58,607 nucleotides of DNA from Polynucleobacter finlandensis. GTDB taxonomy: Bacteria; Pseudomonadota; Gammaproteobacteria; Burkholderiales; Burkholderiaceae. Below are positions 1 to 9,289 of the stretch, in pieces. Under the pieces are notes generated by a model. That model saw only the letters and a list, made by a program, of their open reading frames with translations, ran no database searches and was not told the DNA's origin. The DNA is taken from contig NZ_JACVPS010000001.1 in assembly GCF_018881755.1 (NCBI RefSeq), forward strand, positions 37,986 to 96,592, written 5' to 3'. The translations under genes and the position numbers were made by a program. The first letter of the stretch is position 1. Every line of letters begins with the position of its first letter.

Positions 1-34
1 TAGTAGAAGTAAATATATTTAGCGGTTTGCTAAC

Positions 35-63
35 CGGTGACGTCTGTGCTGCAGATGTCACCG
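35..63 (+). promoter_or_regulatory. Hairpin in the rpsJ leader
   Basis: Positions 35-46 and 52-63 form a 12-bp stem with one G-U pair around the loop TGCTG. It ends 51 bases before the rpsJ start codon. It is not followed by a T-run, so it does not look like an intrinsic terminator. In Escherichia coli the S10 operon leader folds into structures bound by L4. That this hairpin has a similar role is inference only. Confidence 0.4.
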
Positions 64-114
64 TGCTCTTTAGTTGTATAACGCGGCAGCACCGCACCGC
101 TCTTTGGAATTAAT

Positions 115-426
115 ATGCAAAACCAAAAAATTCGTATTCGCCTTAAAGCATTTGATTACCGTTTGATCGACCAGTCTGCTGCTGAAATCGTTGATACAGC
201 TAAGCGTACTGGTGCAGTTGTTAAGGGTCCAGTACCTTTGCCAACCCGTATCGAGCGTTTTGATATCTTGCGTTCACCACACGTGAACAAGACATCACGT
301 GATCAGTTAGAGATCCGTACCCATCTCCGTTTGATGGATATTGTTGATCCTACAGAGAAAACTGTGGATGCTTTGATGAAATTAGACCTTCCAGCAGGTG
401 TGGATGTCGAAATTAAGTTGCAGTAA
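115..426 (+). CDS. rpsJ: 30S ribosomal protein S10
   Basis: The 103-residue product is full length for S10, which sits in the 30S head and also acts as NusE in antitermination. The N-terminus ([16 protein letters not shown]) and the [19 protein letters not shown] stretch are the conserved S10 core. It opens the S10 gene block, but unlike the tightly packed genes that follow it is separated from rplC by almost 200 bases that hold a terminator-like hairpin. It may therefore be partly uncoupled from the rest, perhaps belonging with an upstream str/tuf unit outside the window. Confidence 0.98.
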   Translation: MQNQKIRIRLKAFDYRLIDQSAAEIVDTAKRTGAVVKGPVPLPTRIERFDILRSPHVNKTSRDQLEIRTHLRLMDIVDPTEKTVDALMKLDLPAGVDVEIKLQ

Positions 427-436
427 TCCAGTATTT

Positions 437-467
437 CCAGTCTTAGCCCTTGCCAAGACTGGGTTTT
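437..467 (+). terminator. Terminator-like hairpin after rpsJ
   Basis: CCAGTCTT at 437-444 pairs with AAGACTGG at 455-462 around a 10-base loop, and the stem is followed by G and four T residues. It starts 11 bases after the rpsJ stop codon. The short T-run suggests partial termination or an RNA 3' end rather than a complete stop, because the remaining S10 genes need transcription from somewhere upstream. Confidence 0.5.
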
Positions 468-591
468 CGGGATAGAATCTAAGGCTTCGCTCCATTAATT
501 GGGCGAATTTTGAGGTTTTATCAGCACTAAAAACGTTGTAACTTATTGATTTAGAAGTACTTTTACTTGTAAATCACTTAAATTAAATTTT

Positions 592-617
592 GCCGACCAA
601 TCGAAGTCGGCGTGGAG
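592..617 (+). promoter_or_regulatory. Hairpin abutting the rplC ribosome binding site
   Basis: GCCGAC at 592-597 pairs with GTCGGC at 606-611, and the GGAG ribosome binding site of rplC follows at 614-617. The structure ends two bases before the binding site, so it could affect translation initiation of rplC and of the coupled genes behind it. No strong sigma-70 promoter is visible in the A+T-rich 470-590 stretch. Confidence 0.4.
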
Positions 618-624
618 CATGAAT

Positions 625-1281
625 ATGAGCTTAGGCTTAATCGGTCGCAAGATCGGCATGACCCGTCTTTTTACGGACGAAGGGGAAGCAATTCCTGTAA
701 CCGTAATCGACGTGAGCGACAACAGAATCGCTCAAATCAAGACCCAGGCAACTGATGGCTATGACGCTATCCAGTTGGCACATGGCACACGTAGAGCTAC
801 TCGCGTTACCAAATCAATGGCTGGTCACTTTGCTAAAGCAGGTGTCATGGCTGGTAACGGTCTCAACGAATTCCAATTAGATGCAGCAAAAATTGCAGAA
901 ATGACGCCAGGACAAGTTATTCCTGCTGAAACTGCTTTTACTGCTGGTCAAAAAGTGGACGTGCAAGGCGTAACAATTGGTAAGGGCTACGCCGGTACCA
1001 TTAAACGTCACCATTTCAAATCTGGCCGTGCATCACACGGTAACTCACGTTCGCATAACGTGCCAGGTTCTATCGGTATGGCACAAGATCCAGGACGTGT
1101 TTTCCCAGGTAAGCGCATGACTGGCCACCTTGGTGACGATACCCGTACTGTACAAAATTTAGTCATCGCACGCATTGATGCAGAACGTAATCTCATCATG
1201 GTTAAAGGCGCTATTCCAGGTGCCCCAGGCGGTAAAGTTATTGTTACTCCAGCGGTGAAGACACCGTTGAAGAAGAAATAA
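625..1281 (+). CDS. rplC: 50S ribosomal protein L3
   Basis: L3 is a 23S rRNA-binding assembly protein near the peptidyl-transferase centre. The product starts [14 protein letters not shown], the invariant L3 N-terminus, and carries the [17 protein letters not shown] loop whose Gln is the methylation site in enterobacteria. An ATG at 619 is also in frame, but the GGAG at 614-617 is too close to it and correctly spaced for 625, giving 218 residues. It is followed 11 bases later by rplD in the standard S10 order. Confidence 0.97.
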   Translation: MSLGLIGRKIGMTRLFTDEGEAIPVTVIDVSDNRIAQIKTQATDGYDAIQLAHGTRRATRVTKSMAGHFAKAGVMAGNGLNEFQLDAAKIAEMTPGQVIPAETAFTAGQKVDVQGVTIGKGYAGTIKRHHFKSGRASHGNSRSHNVPGSIGMAQDPGRVFPGKRMTGHLGDDTRTVQNLVIARIDAERNLIMVKGAIPGAPGGKVIVTPAVKTPLKKK

Positions 1282-1292
1282 GGAGAGCGACT

Positions 1293-1913
1293 ATGGAACT
1301 TAAGCTTCTCCAAGATAACGGTACTTTAGGCGCAGGCATTCAAGCCTCACCAGAAGTATTCGAACGCGAATATAACGAAGCATTGATTCACCAAGTTGTA
1401 GTGGCGTATCAAGCAAATGCACGCAGCGGTAATCGTGCGCAGAAGGATCGTGAGCAAGTTAAGCACACAACCAAAAAACCTTGGCGTCAAAAAGGTACTG
1501 GTCGTGCTCGTGCTGGTATGAGCTCATCACCACTGTGGCGCGGAGGCGGTCGTATATTCCCGAATTCTCCAGAAGAGAATTTCAGCCAAAAAGTAAACAA
1601 GAAAATGTACCGCGCCGGCATGAGATCTATTTTGTCTCAGTTAGCTCGCGAAGGTCGTTTGAATGTTGTTGATCAATTCAATCTTGATGCTCCTAAGACC
1701 AAAGAATTAGCTGACAAAGTTAAAGCGATGGGCTTGGATTCAGTCTTGATCATTGTTGATCAGGTTAGCGAGAATTTGTACTTGGCATCACGTAACTTGC
1801 ATAAAGTTGCTGTATGTGAACCACAGCACGCTGATCCATTAGCCTTGGTTCAATACAAAAAAGTATTGGTCAGCAAATCAGCGATTGCAAAAATTGAGGA
1901 GTTGCTTAAATGA
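1293..1913 (+). CDS. rplD: 50S ribosomal protein L4
   Basis: The 206-residue product is typical for L4, a 23S rRNA-binding protein that lines the exit tunnel and represses its own S10 operon in E. coli. The basic tunnel loop ([15 protein letters not shown], then SPLWRGGG) is intact. Its stop overlaps the start of rplW by four bases (ATGA), so the two are probably translationally coupled. Whether L4 autoregulates here cannot be seen; the candidate leader structures lie upstream of rpsJ and rplC. Confidence 0.98.
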   Translation: MELKLLQDNGTLGAGIQASPEVFEREYNEALIHQVVVAYQANARSGNRAQKDREQVKHTTKKPWRQKGTGRARAGMSSSPLWRGGGRIFPNSPEENFSQKVNKKMYRAGMRSILSQLAREGRLNVVDQFNLDAPKTKELADKVKAMGLDSVLIIVDQVSENLYLASRNLHKVAVCEPQHADPLALVQYKKVLVSKSAIAKIEELLK

Positions 1914-2224
1914 GCCAAGTCCGTAAAAACGATCACAGCTTGATGAAGGTTCTGCTTGGACCCGTCATCTCTGAAAAAGCCACTATGGTTGCAGAGAAAA
2001 ACGAACAAGTAGTTTTCCAAGTCACTCGCGACGCTAATAAAAGCGATGTAAAACAAGCGGTTGAATTGCTCTTTAAAGTGCAAGTTGACTCAGTTCAAAT
2101 CGTTAATCAAAAAGGTAAGCCTAAGCGCTATGGCCGTTTTGAAGGTCGTCGTGACCATACTAAGAAGGCCTACGTCAGCTTGAAGCCAGGTCAAGAAATT
2201 AACTTTGAAGCGGAGGCGAATTAA
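1910..2224 (+). CDS. rplW: 50S ribosomal protein L23
   Basis: L23 lies at the exit of the ribosomal tunnel, where trigger factor and SRP dock. The 104-residue product has the family pattern [15 protein letters not shown] near the N-terminus and the basic [20 protein letters not shown] region near the C-terminus. The start overlaps the rplD stop by four bases, and the stop is two bases before the rplB start, which shows tight coupling inside the S10 operon. Confidence 0.98.
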   Translation: MSQVRKNDHSLMKVLLGPVISEKATMVAEKNEQVVFQVTRDANKSDVKQAVELLFKVQVDSVQIVNQKGKPKRYGRFEGRRDHTKKAYVSLKPGQEINFEAEAN

Positions 2225-2226
2225 TC

Positions 2227-3057
2227 ATGCCTTTGATGAAAACAAAACCGACCTCACCAGGTCGTCGCTCAATGGTCAAGGTGGTCAATCCTGATCTGCA
2301 TAAAGGTAAACCTTTCGCAGCTCTCGTAGAGCCACAGTTCCAAAAAGCGGGTCGTAACAATAATGGTCACATCACTACCCGTCATAAAGGTGGTGGTCAT
2401 AAGCATCACTATCGTGTCGTTGATTTCAAACGCAATGACAAAGATGGCATTCCAGCAAAAGTTGAACGCTTGGAATACGATCCAAACCGCAGTGCAAATA
2501 TTGCATTGATCGTGTTTGCTGATGGTGAGCGTCGCTACATTCTTGCTGCTAAAGGCATGACTGTTGGTCAACAATTAATGAGTGGTTCAGAAGCGCCAAT
2601 CAAATCTGGAAATAATTTGCCAATTCGCAATATTCCAGTTGGTAGCACGATTCACTGCGTAGAAATGTTGCCAGGTAAAGGTGCTCAGATTGCACGTTCA
2701 GCTGGTGGTTCAGCAGTATTGTTGGCGCGTGAGGGTGTATACGCTCAGGTCCGTTTGCGCTCTGGTGAAGTTCGCCGTATCTTGATCGACTGCCGTGCAA
2801 CTATCGGTGAAGTTGGTAATGAAGAGCACAGCTTGCGCGTGATTGGTAAAGCTGGTGCAAATCGCTGGCGTGGTATTCGCCCAACCGTTCGCGGTGTGGC
2901 AATGAACCCAGTAGACCATCCACACGGTGGTGGTGAAGGTAAGACTGGCGAAGGCCGCGTACCTGTATCCCCATGGGGCACACCAACCAAAGGTTATCGT
3001 ACACGTCGTAACAAGCGTACAACATCGATGATCGTTCAACGCCGTCAGAAGCGCTAA
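2227..3057 (+). CDS. rplB: 50S ribosomal protein L2
   Basis: L2 is essential for subunit association and peptidyl transfer. The 276-residue product carries the L2 signature [14 protein letters not shown] near residues 225-238, which contains the conserved His, and a basic C-terminal tail ending in [20 protein letters not shown] is the standard N-terminus. Long open frames on the other strand of this gene are codon-bias shadows and are not annotated. Confidence 0.98.
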   Translation: MPLMKTKPTSPGRRSMVKVVNPDLHKGKPFAALVEPQFQKAGRNNNGHITTRHKGGGHKHHYRVVDFKRNDKDGIPAKVERLEYDPNRSANIALIVFADGERRYILAAKGMTVGQQLMSGSEAPIKSGNNLPIRNIPVGSTIHCVEMLPGKGAQIARSAGGSAVLLAREGVYAQVRLRSGEVRRILIDCRATIGEVGNEEHSLRVIGKAGANRWRGIRPTVRGVAMNPVDHPHGGGEGKTGEGRVPVSPWGTPTKGYRTRRNKRTTSMIVQRRQKR

Positions 3058-3077
3058 GCGATTAAGGAAAAATAGAT

Positions 3078-3356
3078 ATGACACGTTCAGCTAAAAAAGG
3101 CCCATTTTGCGAAGCCAGTTTGGTAAGCAAAGTTGAAGTCGCACAAGCCAACAAAGACAAAAAGCCGATTAAGACTTGGTCACGCCGTTCAACAATTCTT
3201 CCAGACTTTATTGGTCTGACAATTGCTGTACACAACGGTCGTCAACACGTTCCGGTTTATGTATCAGAAAACATGGTGGGTCATAAGTTAGGCGAATTTG
3301 CCTTGACCCGTACTTTCAAAGGTCACGCTGCTGACAAGAAAGTAACGAAGAAGTAA
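3078..3356 (+). CDS. rpsS: 30S ribosomal protein S19
   Basis: This 92-residue protein binds the 30S head next to S13. It shows the family core [23 protein letters not shown] followed by [31 protein letters not shown] precedes the start at a suitable distance. It is co-directional with rplB and rplV with short spacers, as expected for the S10 operon. Confidence 0.98.
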   Translation: MTRSAKKGPFCEASLVSKVEVAQANKDKKPIKTWSRRSTILPDFIGLTIAVHNGRQHVPVYVSENMVGHKLGEFALTRTFKGHAADKKVTKK

Positions 3357-3366
3357 GGGGATGATT

Positions 3367-3696
3367 ATGGAAGTTAAAGCTATTCACCGCAGCGCCCGCA
3401 TTTCTGCACAAAAGACACGTTTGGTCGCAGACCAGATCCGTGGCTTGCCGATTGCTCGCGCATTGAACATTTTGAATTTCAGCCCCAAAAAAGCTGCCTT
3501 CATTGTGAAAAAAGTAGTTGAGTCAGCGATTGCTAATGCTGAACACAATAAAGGTGCTGACATTGATGAGCTCAAGGTATCAGCTGTGATCATTGATAAA
3601 GGGACATCTTTGAAGCGCTTTACAGCGCGCGCTAAGGGTCGCGGCAATCAAATTGAAAAACAAACTTGTCACATTAGCGTGACCTTGAGTAACTAA
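3367..3696 (+). CDS. rplV: 50S ribosomal protein L22
   Basis: L22 lines the exit tunnel, and changes in its loop can alter macrolide sensitivity. The 109-residue product has the core [16 protein letters not shown] and the C-terminal [16 protein letters not shown] hairpin. An ATG at 3361 in the same frame directly abuts the AAGGGG ribosome binding site. The ATG at 3367 has proper spacing and gives the usual [14 protein letters not shown]-terminus, so it is preferred. Confidence 0.95.
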   Translation: MEVKAIHRSARISAQKTRLVADQIRGLPIARALNILNFSPKKAAFIVKKVVESAIANAEHNKGADIDELKVSAVIIDKGTSLKRFTARAKGRGNQIEKQTCHISVTLSN

Positions 3697-3704
3697 GGAA
3701 AGAT

Positions 3705-4526
3705 ATGGGCCAAAAGATAAACCCCACCGGATTCCGACTCTCGGTAACGAAGAACTGGACATCCAAGTGGTATGCAAACAATACTGATTTTGCAAAGATG
3801 CTTAAAGAGGACGTAGATGTCCGCATCTACCTGAAGAAGAAGCTGAAAAATGCATCCGTAAGCAAAGTCATCATTGAGCGTCCTGCAAAGAACGCACGTA
3901 TTACGATTTATAGCTCACGTCCAGGTGTTGTGATTGGTAAAAAAGGCGAAGACATTGAAGTTCTCCGTCGTGAACTCCAAAAGCGTATGGGCGTTCCAGT
4001 CCACGTGAATATCGAAGAAATTCGTAAGCCAGAAGTTGATGCTCAATTGATTGCTGACTCTATTACTCAGCAGCTCGAAAAGCGCATCATGTTCCGTCGT
4101 GCAATGAAGCGTGCAATGCAAAATGCAATGCGTCTTGGTGCACAAGGTATCAAGATCATGTCATCTGGTCGTTTGAACGGTGCTGAAATTGCACGTCGCG
4201 AATGGTATCGTGAAGGTCGCGTTCCACTTCATACATTGAAAGCTGATATCGATTACGCTACTTCGGAAGCGGAAACAACATACGGCATCATCGGTGTAAA
4301 AGTTTGGGTATACAAAGGCGATACATTGGGCCGTGGTGCTGATGCTCCTGCAGTAACAGCAGAGCCAGCAGCTGAAGAGAAAAAGCCACGTCGCGCACCG
4401 GCAAAAACAACCGCACGTAAACCAGCAGCTGATAGCAAGCCTTTAGTTGCTGCTAAGCCAACAGTTAAGCGTGCACCTAAAGTCGTTGAAGCCCCTAGTG
4501 CTGAAGCGCAGAAGTCAGGAGAGTAA
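3705..4526 (+). CDS. rpsC: 30S ribosomal protein S3 with a long basic tail
   Basis: S3 is part of the mRNA entry tunnel and helicase of the 30S subunit. The type II KH domain contains the GKKGED loop at residues 78-83. The conserved C-terminal domain ends near [14 protein letters not shown] (about residue 211). Behind it lies a tail of about 60 residues rich in Ala, Lys and Pro, making 273 residues against about 233 in E. coli. Such low-complexity tails also occur in other Burkholderiales. The gene is in the usual rplV-rpsC-rplP position. Confidence 0.98.
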   Translation: MGQKINPTGFRLSVTKNWTSKWYANNTDFAKMLKEDVDVRIYLKKKLKNASVSKVIIERPAKNARITIYSSRPGVVIGKKGEDIEVLRRELQKRMGVPVHVNIEEIRKPEVDAQLIADSITQQLEKRIMFRRAMKRAMQNAMRLGAQGIKIMSSGRLNGAEIARREWYREGRVPLHTLKADIDYATSEAETTYGIIGVKVWVYKGDTLGRGADAPAVTAEPAAEEKKPRRAPAKTTARKPAADSKPLVAAKPTVKRAPKVVEAPSAEAQKSGE

Positions 4527-4528
4527 GC

Positions 4529-4942
4529 ATGCTACAACCAAAGCGTCGCAAGTATCGTAAGGAACAAAAAGGTCGCAATACTGGTGTGGCAACACGCGGT
4601 AGCTCAGTAGCTTTTGGTGACTTTGGATTGAAGGCCGTTGGTCGTGGACGTTTAACCGCTCGTCAAATCGAGTCGGCACGTCGCGCAATGACCCGTCATA
4701 TTAAGCGTGGTGGTCGTATCTGGATTCGCATTTTCCCAGATAAGCCAATTTCACAAAAGCCAGCCGAAGTACGTATGGGTAACGGTAAAGGTAATCCAGA
4801 GTATTACGTTGCAGAAATTCAACCAGGCAAGATTTTGTACGAGATGGATGGCGTGGATGAGACTTTGGCACGCGAGGCCTTCAAGCTTGCAGCTGCTAAG
4901 TTGCCATTGCAAACCACTTTCGTGATTCGCCACTTGGGTTGA
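4529..4942 (+). CDS. rplP: 50S ribosomal protein L16
   Basis: L16 contacts the A-site tRNA elbow and is needed for late 50S assembly. The 137-residue product has the N-terminus [16 protein letters not shown] and the motif [27 protein letters not shown] split over residues 60-87, both diagnostic. The start lies two bases after the rpsC stop. Its stop is followed 14 bases later by the preferred rpmC start. Confidence 0.98.
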   Translation: MLQPKRRKYRKEQKGRNTGVATRGSSVAFGDFGLKAVGRGRLTARQIESARRAMTRHIKRGGRIWIRIFPDKPISQKPAEVRMGNGKGNPEYYVAEIQPGKILYEMDGVDETLAREAFKLAAAKLPLQTTFVIRHLG

Positions 4943-4956
4943 TCGGAATAGATATT

Positions 4957-5151
4957 ATGAAAAATACAGAATTAGCATCAAAAGATCTGAATGCTTTGAA
5001 CACAGAGTTAACCGAGCTCCTCAAGACCGGTTTTAAGCTCCGTATGCAAAAAGGCACTCAGCAACTCACAAATACCAGCCAATTGGGTAAAAATAAGCGC
5101 GACATCGCTCGCGTTAAAACTTTTATTGCCCAAAAATCTGCACAGAAATAA
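4957..5151 (+). CDS. rpmC: 50S ribosomal protein L29
   Basis: L29 is a small helical protein near the tunnel exit. The frame can be read from a TTG at 4939, but the ATG at 4957 ([18 protein letters not shown]) with GGAAT upstream gives the usual 64-residue length. The core [20 protein letters not shown] matches the family pattern for the second helix, with the common RxQ...GQL region somewhat varied. Confidence 0.93.
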   Translation: MKNTELASKDLNALNTELTELLKTGFKLRMQKGTQQLTNTSQLGKNKRDIARVKTFIAQKSAQK

Positions 5152-5163
5152 GGAAAAAGGGAT

Positions 5164-5433
5164 ATGACAGAATTAGCTAAACCCTTGCGCCGCACCCTGG
5201 TGGGTCGTGTCGTTAGCGACAAAATGCAAAAAACTGTGACTGTGCTAGTTGAGCGCCAAGTGAAGCACGCGCTTTATGGCAAATATGTTGGACAGTCCAA
5301 AAAGTACCATGCTCATGACGAAGCTGGCACATACAAGATGGGTGATACCGTTGAAATTGCTGAATCTAGACCAATTTCACGTACTAAATCTTGGGTTGTG
5401 ACCCGTTTAGTAGAGGCTTCAAAAGGTATTTAA
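5164..5433 (+). CDS. rpsQ: 30S ribosomal protein S17
   Basis: S17 is a primary 16S rRNA binder with an OB fold. The 89-residue product contains [20 protein letters not shown] and the [18 protein letters not shown] signature. It is the last gene of the S10 transcription unit in other proteobacteria, and the promoter and hairpins in the 186-base gap behind it fit that boundary here. Confidence 0.98.
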   Translation: MTELAKPLRRTLVGRVVSDKMQKTVTVLVERQVKHALYGKYVGQSKKYHAHDEAGTYKMGDTVEIAESRPISRTKSWVVTRLVEASKGI

Positions 5434-5443
5434 GTAAATATTA

Positions 5444-5480
5444 GGGAATTTGGCGAACTTTCTTGCCAAACCCCTGTTTT
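5444..5480 (+). terminator. Weak hairpin at the S10/spc boundary
   Basis: TTTGGC at 5449-5454 pairs with GCCAAA at 5465-5470. The stem can extend through GGG (5444-5446) and CCC (5471-5473) across a small bulge, and TGTTTT follows. It could give partial termination of the S10 unit. It overlaps the -35 element of the proposed rplN promoter, so the two uses may compete. Confidence 0.35.
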
Positions 5481-5492
5481 ACGTAGTATGAT
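5463..5492 (+). promoter_or_regulatory. Predicted sigma-70 promoter for the spc block
   Basis: TTGCCA (5463-5468) and TATGAT (5487-5492) are separated by 18 bases, each matching five of six consensus positions. Transcription would start near 5499. The place, between rpsQ and rplN, is where the spc promoter lies in E. coli, which supports the call. Confidence 0.6.
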
Positions 5493-5497
5493 AGAAG

Positions 5498-5533
5498 GCT
5501 TCTCTGGTTTTATTGAGAGAAGCAGTGTTTTTT
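5498..5533 (+). promoter_or_regulatory. Attenuator-like hairpin in the rplN leader
   Basis: GCTTCTCT (5498-5505) pairs perfectly with AGAGAAGC (5516-5523) around a 10-base loop, and six T residues follow at 5528-5533. It lies at the predicted transcription start, so it would form in the first 25 bases of the RNA. It could be an attenuator, an RNA-stabilising 5' hairpin, or a terminator for read-through from the S10 genes. Confidence 0.45.
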
Positions 5534-5619
5534 CATTAATTCCGGGTTATAGCTTTCGCTAGCACCCATTGACGGAACCAAGACTGTTTGCCTTTGGCAA
5601 ATAAGTTGGGAATTAAAAA

Positions 5620-5988
5620 ATGATTCAGACCGAAAGTAGATTACAGGTCGCCGATAACACAGGCGCCAGTGAAGTTTTATGCATCAAGGTATTAGGCGGC
5701 TCTAAGCGTCGTTATGCCAGCATTGGTGATGTCATAAAAGTAACAGTGAAGTCCGCTGCTCCACGTGGCCGTGTAAAAAAAGGTGACATTTATAACGCCG
5801 TAGTAGTGAGAACTGCTAAGGGTGTTCGCCGTCCAGACGGTTCATTGATTAAGTTCGATGCAAACGCGGCGGTATTGCTCAACGCTAAGTTAGAGCCAAT
5901 TGGCACACGTATCTTTGGACCAGTAACGCGCGAATTGCGTACTGAAAAGTTCATGAAGATCGTTTCTCTCGCCCCCGAAGTTATTTAA
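5620..5988 (+). CDS. rplN: 50S ribosomal protein L14
   Basis: L14 sits at the subunit interface and contacts 16S rRNA and L19. The 122-residue product starts [16 protein letters not shown], the near-invariant N-terminus, and has the [16 protein letters not shown] signature. It is the first gene of the spc block. Its leader (5434-5619) holds the predicted promoter, the attenuator-like hairpin, and a short TTTGCC/GGCAAA hairpin close to the start. Confidence 0.98.
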   Translation: MIQTESRLQVADNTGASEVLCIKVLGGSKRRYASIGDVIKVTVKSAAPRGRVKKGDIYNAVVVRTAKGVRRPDGSLIKFDANAAVLLNAKLEPIGTRIFGPVTRELRTEKFMKIVSLAPEVI

Positions 5989-5997
5989 GAGGCTGAT

Positions 5998-6306
5998 ATG
6001 AAAAAGATTCGCAAAGGTGATTCCGTAGTTCTGTTGACTGGCCGTGATAAGGGCAAGCAAGGAACTGTAACGGCTGTTCTCGAGAACAAATTAGTAATCG
6101 AGGGCGTTAATATTTATAAAAAGACAGTTAAGCCAAACCCAGCAGCTGGTGTTACCGGCGGCATGATTGACAAGACTATGCCTGTTCACATTTCTAATGT
6201 GGCTGTAGTAGACGGTAACGGCAAGCCATCACGTGTAGGTATCAAGCTCGTTGATGGTAAAAAACAGCGTTTCCTGAAAACTACTGGCGCAACTTTAAGC
6301 GCATAA
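5998..6306 (+). CDS. rplX: 50S ribosomal protein L24
   Basis: L24 is an assembly-initiating 23S rRNA binder with a KOW motif. The 102-residue product opens with [22 protein letters not shown], where the KOW glycine and lysines are intact. It contains [15 protein letters not shown] and ends with a [15 protein letters not shown] region. It follows rplN by nine bases in the standard spc order. Confidence 0.98.
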   Translation: MKKIRKGDSVVLLTGRDKGKQGTVTAVLENKLVIEGVNIYKKTVKPNPAAGVTGGMIDKTMPVHISNVAVVDGNGKPSRVGIKLVDGKKQRFLKTTGATLSA

Positions 6307-6322
6307 GGGGCACGGAGAAATT

Positions 6323-6865
6323 ATGAGCACACGTTTTCAAGAACACTACAAAGACAAAGTCGTCGCTGACCTGGTTGCCAAATTTGGCTACAAGTCAGTA
6401 ATGGAAGTGCCACGCATTACCAAGATCACCCTCAATATGGGCTTGGGAGATGCAGTGAACGACAAGAAAATTATCGAGAATGCAGTTGGCGATTTAACTA
6501 AAGTAGCGGGCCAAAAGCCAGTGGTTACTAAGGCGAAAAAAGCGATTGCTGGTTTCAAAATTCGTCAAGGCTACCCAATCGGTGCAATGGTGACATTGCG
6601 CGGTGCGCGTATGTACGAATTCTTGGATCGTTTCGTTACTGTGGCATTGCCACGAGTACGTGACTTTCGTGGAATCTCCGGTAAAGCTTTTGATGGCCGC
6701 GGTAACTACAACATCGGCGTTAAAGAGCAAATCATTTTCCCAGAAATCGAATACGACAAAATTGATGCCCTGCGAGGTCTCAATATCAGTATTACGACGA
6801 CCGCTAAGACTGACGAAGAAGCAAAAGCTTTGTTAGCAGCGTTCAAATTCCCTTTCCGCAATTAA
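6323..6865 (+). CDS. rplE: 50S ribosomal protein L5
   Basis: L5 binds 5S rRNA and forms the B1b bridge in the central protuberance. The 180-residue product has [35 protein letters not shown] and [19 protein letters not shown], all diagnostic. In E. coli the S8 repressor binds near this start codon. I see no clear equivalent fold here but cannot exclude one. Confidence 0.98.
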   Translation: MSTRFQEHYKDKVVADLVAKFGYKSVMEVPRITKITLNMGLGDAVNDKKIIENAVGDLTKVAGQKPVVTKAKKAIAGFKIRQGYPIGAMVTLRGARMYEFLDRFVTVALPRVRDFRGISGKAFDGRGNYNIGVKEQIIFPEIEYDKIDALRGLNISITTTAKTDEEAKALLAAFKFPFRN

Positions 6866-6874
6866 GAGGCTAAC

Positions 6875-7180
6875 GTGGCAAAACTATCCCTAATTGAGCG
6901 CGAGAATAAGCGCGCAAAAACTGTAGAGAAGTACGCTGTTAAGCGTGCGGAACTCAAGGCAATCATTGCTGATCAATCACGCAGCGATGAAGAACGCTAT
7001 GAAGCGCGCTTGAAGCTACAGGCACTTCCACGTAACGCAAGTCCGATTCGTCAAAGAAATCGTTGTTCATTAACCGGTCGTCCACGTGGCACATTCCGTA
7101 AGTTTGGTTTGGCCCGTAGCAAGATTCGCGAAATCGCCTTCCGTGGCGAAATCCCCGGTTTAACCAAGGCCAGCTGGTAA
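6875..7180 (+). CDS. rpsN: 30S ribosomal protein S14, zinc-free type
   Basis: This 101-residue product is the long form of S14 without the CxxC zinc pairs found in short forms. The C-terminus [37 protein letters not shown] is the conserved rRNA-binding part. The start codon is GTG at 6875, behind AAGAGG. It sits between rplE and rpsH as in other spc operons. Confidence 0.97.
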   Translation: MAKLSLIERENKRAKTVEKYAVKRAELKAIIADQSRSDEERYEARLKLQALPRNASPIRQRNRCSLTGRPRGTFRKFGLARSKIREIAFRGEIPGLTKASW

Positions 7181-7204
7181 GCGGCGAAAGAATTAGGAGA
7201 ACTC

Positions 7205-7600
7205 ATGAGTATCAGCGATCCAATCGCCGACATGTTGACCCGGATCCGCAATGCGCAAGCAGTGCAGAAACCTGTAGTCATGATGCCGTCGTCAAAAGTT
7301 AAAGTAGCTATTGCAAAAGTTTTGCAGGATGAAGGCTATATCGATAGTTTTGAAATCAAAGGTGAAGCAGCTAAGCCAGTGCTAAACATTGAACTCAAAT
7401 ACTATGCAGGCCGTCCTGTGATTGAACGTATTGACCGTGTATCAACACCAAGTCTACGTATCTACAAAGGCCGCCACGACATTCCTGAAGTAATGAATGG
7501 CTTGGGCATTGCAATTATTTCAACCCCACAAGGCGTAATGACAGACCGCAAAGCTCGTGCAAACGGCGTTGGTGGTGAAGTTATTTGCTACGTTGCGTAA
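7205..7600 (+). CDS. rpsH: 30S ribosomal protein S8
   Basis: S8 binds the central domain of 16S rRNA and represses the spc operon in E. coli. The 131-residue product begins [18 protein letters not shown] and ends with the [25 protein letters not shown] signature split around residues 100-125. AGGAGA lies just ahead of the ATG. Confidence 0.98.
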   Translation: MSISDPIADMLTRIRNAQAVQKPVVMMPSSKVKVAIAKVLQDEGYIDSFEIKGEAAKPVLNIELKYYAGRPVIERIDRVSTPSLRIYKGRHDIPEVMNGLGIAIISTPQGVMTDRKARANGVGGEVICYVA

Positions 7601-7611
7601 GGAGAGAAATA

Positions 7612-8145
7612 ATGTCCCGCGTAGGTAAATCACCAATTACAGTCCCAAAGGGCGCTGAAATCAGCATCAATGGTGCAAACATTACTGTTAAAGGCCCATT
7701 GGGTACATTGACACATAATTTGCATCCTTCAGTTGGTTTGAAACAAGAAGATGGCGTATTGACAGTTGTTTTAAATAACAACTCACCAGAAGCTGGTGCC
7801 CAGTCAGGTACGGCACGTGCTTTAGTAAACAACATGGTTGTTGGCGTCACTAGCGGCTTTGAGCGCAAGCTCAGCTTGGTAGGCGTTGGTTACCGTGCTG
7901 CTGCTCAAGGTGAAACATTGAAGTTGCAGTTAGGTTTCTCACATGACATTATTTACAACCTTCCAAAAGGTGTAAAAGCTGAGACTCCATCACAGACTGA
8001 AATCATTATCAAAGGCTCCAACAAGCAGCAAGTTGGCCAGGTCGCAGCTGAAGTTCGCGCATACCGTTCACCAGAGCCATACAAAGGCAAGGGTGTTCGC
8101 TACGTTGACGAAGTTGTGCATCTGAAAGAAACCAAGAAGAAGTAA
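7612..8145 (+). CDS. rplF: 50S ribosomal protein L6
   Basis: L6 lies near the factor-binding site of the 50S subunit. From the ATG at 7612 the product is 177 residues, starting [14 protein letters not shown]. The open frame extends upstream to 7585 inside rpsH, but AAGGAGAG at 7600-7607 points to 7612. The C-terminal signature [16 protein letters not shown] is present. Confidence 0.96.
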   Translation: MSRVGKSPITVPKGAEISINGANITVKGPLGTLTHNLHPSVGLKQEDGVLTVVLNNNSPEAGAQSGTARALVNNMVVGVTSGFERKLSLVGVGYRAAAQGETLKLQLGFSHDIIYNLPKGVKAETPSQTEIIIKGSNKQQVGQVAAEVRAYRSPEPYKGKGVRYVDEVVHLKETKKK

Positions 8146-8158
8146 GCGAGATTAAAAA

Positions 8159-8512
8159 ATGAATAAAGACGAATCCAGACAAAGACGTGCTCGGCAGACT
8201 CGCATTCGCATTGCCGAAGCATTGGCAAATCGCTTAACAGTTATCCGTAGCAATACTCATATTTCTGCGCAGGTATATAGCCCATGCGGAACCAAGGTTG
8301 TAGCAGCAGCTTCAACCATGGAAAAAGAATTGCGCCAAGCGATCAAAAACGGCGGCAACGCTGATGCGGCTAAACAAATTGGCAAGTTAGTTGCTGAGCG
8401 TGCTGTTAAAGCAGGCGTTGTTGATGTTGCTTTTGATCGTTCCGGTCATCGTTACCACGGCCGTATTAAGGCCTTAGCTGAAGCTGCGCGTGAAGCCGGC
8501 CTGAAGTTCTAA
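8159..8512 (+). CDS. rplR: 50S ribosomal protein L18
   Basis: L18 binds 5S rRNA together with L5. The 117-residue product has the basic N-terminus, the [14 protein letters not shown] core and the C-terminal [23 protein letters not shown] signature split at the glycine. Order and spacing in the spc block are standard. Confidence 0.98.
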   Translation: MNKDESRQRRARQTRIRIAEALANRLTVIRSNTHISAQVYSPCGTKVVAAASTMEKELRQAIKNGGNADAAKQIGKLVAERAVKAGVVDVAFDRSGHRYHGRIKALAEAAREAGLKF

Positions 8513-8530
8513 TAGGGTTTAGGAAAAAAC

Positions 8531-9049
8531 ATGGCAAAAATGCAAACCAAGATGCAAAACGAAGAGCGTGATGATGGTCTTCGCGAGAAGATGATCGCTG
8601 TTAATCGTGTAACTAAAGTGGTAAAGGGTGGTCGTATTCTCGGCTTCGCTGCACTTACTGTAGTTGGCGATGGCGATGGCCGCATCGGCATGGGTAAAGG
8701 CAAATCAAAAGAAGTTCCAGTTGCCGTTCAAAAAGCAATGGATGAAGCCCGTCGCAAGATGATCAAGGTTTCCTTACGCAAAGGTACTTTGCAACATACA
8801 GTGACAGGTCAACATGGCGCATCACGCGTTTTGATTTCACCTGCTAAAGACGGTACTGGAATTATTGCTGGTGGCCCAATGCGCGCTATTTTCGATGTAA
8901 TGGGCGTAACTAACGTAGTAGCTAAATCACTTGGCTCTACTAACCCTTACAACCTGGTTCGTGCAACGATAAATGGTTTGAGCAAGATGAGTACTCCTGC
9001 TGAAATTGCTGCTAAGCGCGGCAAATCAGTTGAAGAGATTCTCGGCTAA
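8531..9049 (+). CDS. rpsE: 30S ribosomal protein S5
   Basis: S5 is involved in decoding accuracy and mRNA unwinding. The 172-residue product carries the double-stranded RNA-binding fold with [19 protein letters not shown] and [18 protein letters not shown], then the C-terminal [18 protein letters not shown] motif. The AGGA in front of the ATG is well placed. Confidence 0.98.
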   Translation: MAKMQTKMQNEERDDGLREKMIAVNRVTKVVKGGRILGFAALTVVGDGDGRIGMGKGKSKEVPVAVQKAMDEARRKMIKVSLRKGTLQHTVTGQHGASRVLISPAKDGTGIIAGGPMRAIFDVMGVTNVVAKSLGSTNPYNLVRATINGLSKMSTPAEIAAKRGKSVEEILG

Positions 9050-9073
9050 GACCAAAAGATTAGGAATCAAAAA

Positions 9074-9265
9074 ATGACAACTGCATCCAACTCCAAAGTC
9101 AAACTGCAACTAGTACGCAGCTTGATCGGTACTCGCGAAAGCCATCGTGGAACTGTTCGTGGCTTAGGCCTACGACGCATCAATTCTGTTTCAGAATTGG
9201 AAGACACACCAGCTGTACGCGGAATGATTAATAAAGTTTCTTATCTAGTTAAAGTTATTAGCTAA
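9074..9265 (+). CDS. rpmD: 50S ribosomal protein L30
   Basis: This is a 63-residue L30 with [26 protein letters not shown], the conserved L30 ferredoxin-like core. It lies between rpsE and rplO as usual. The few residues ahead of KVKLQLV are variable in the family, so the exact start (9074) is likely but not certain. Confidence 0.96.
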   Translation: MTTASNSKVKLQLVRSLIGTRESHRGTVRGLGLRRINSVSELEDTPAVRGMINKVSYLVKVIS

Positions 9266-9289
9266 ATAGCAGGTAAATAGGCGAAGAAT

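Noticed and set aside
2710..3084. A 124-codon open frame on the minus strand opposite rplB
   Set aside because: It lies wholly within a highly expressed ribosomal gene, its protein has no recognisable motif, and it lacks a ribosome binding site. It is a codon-bias shadow.
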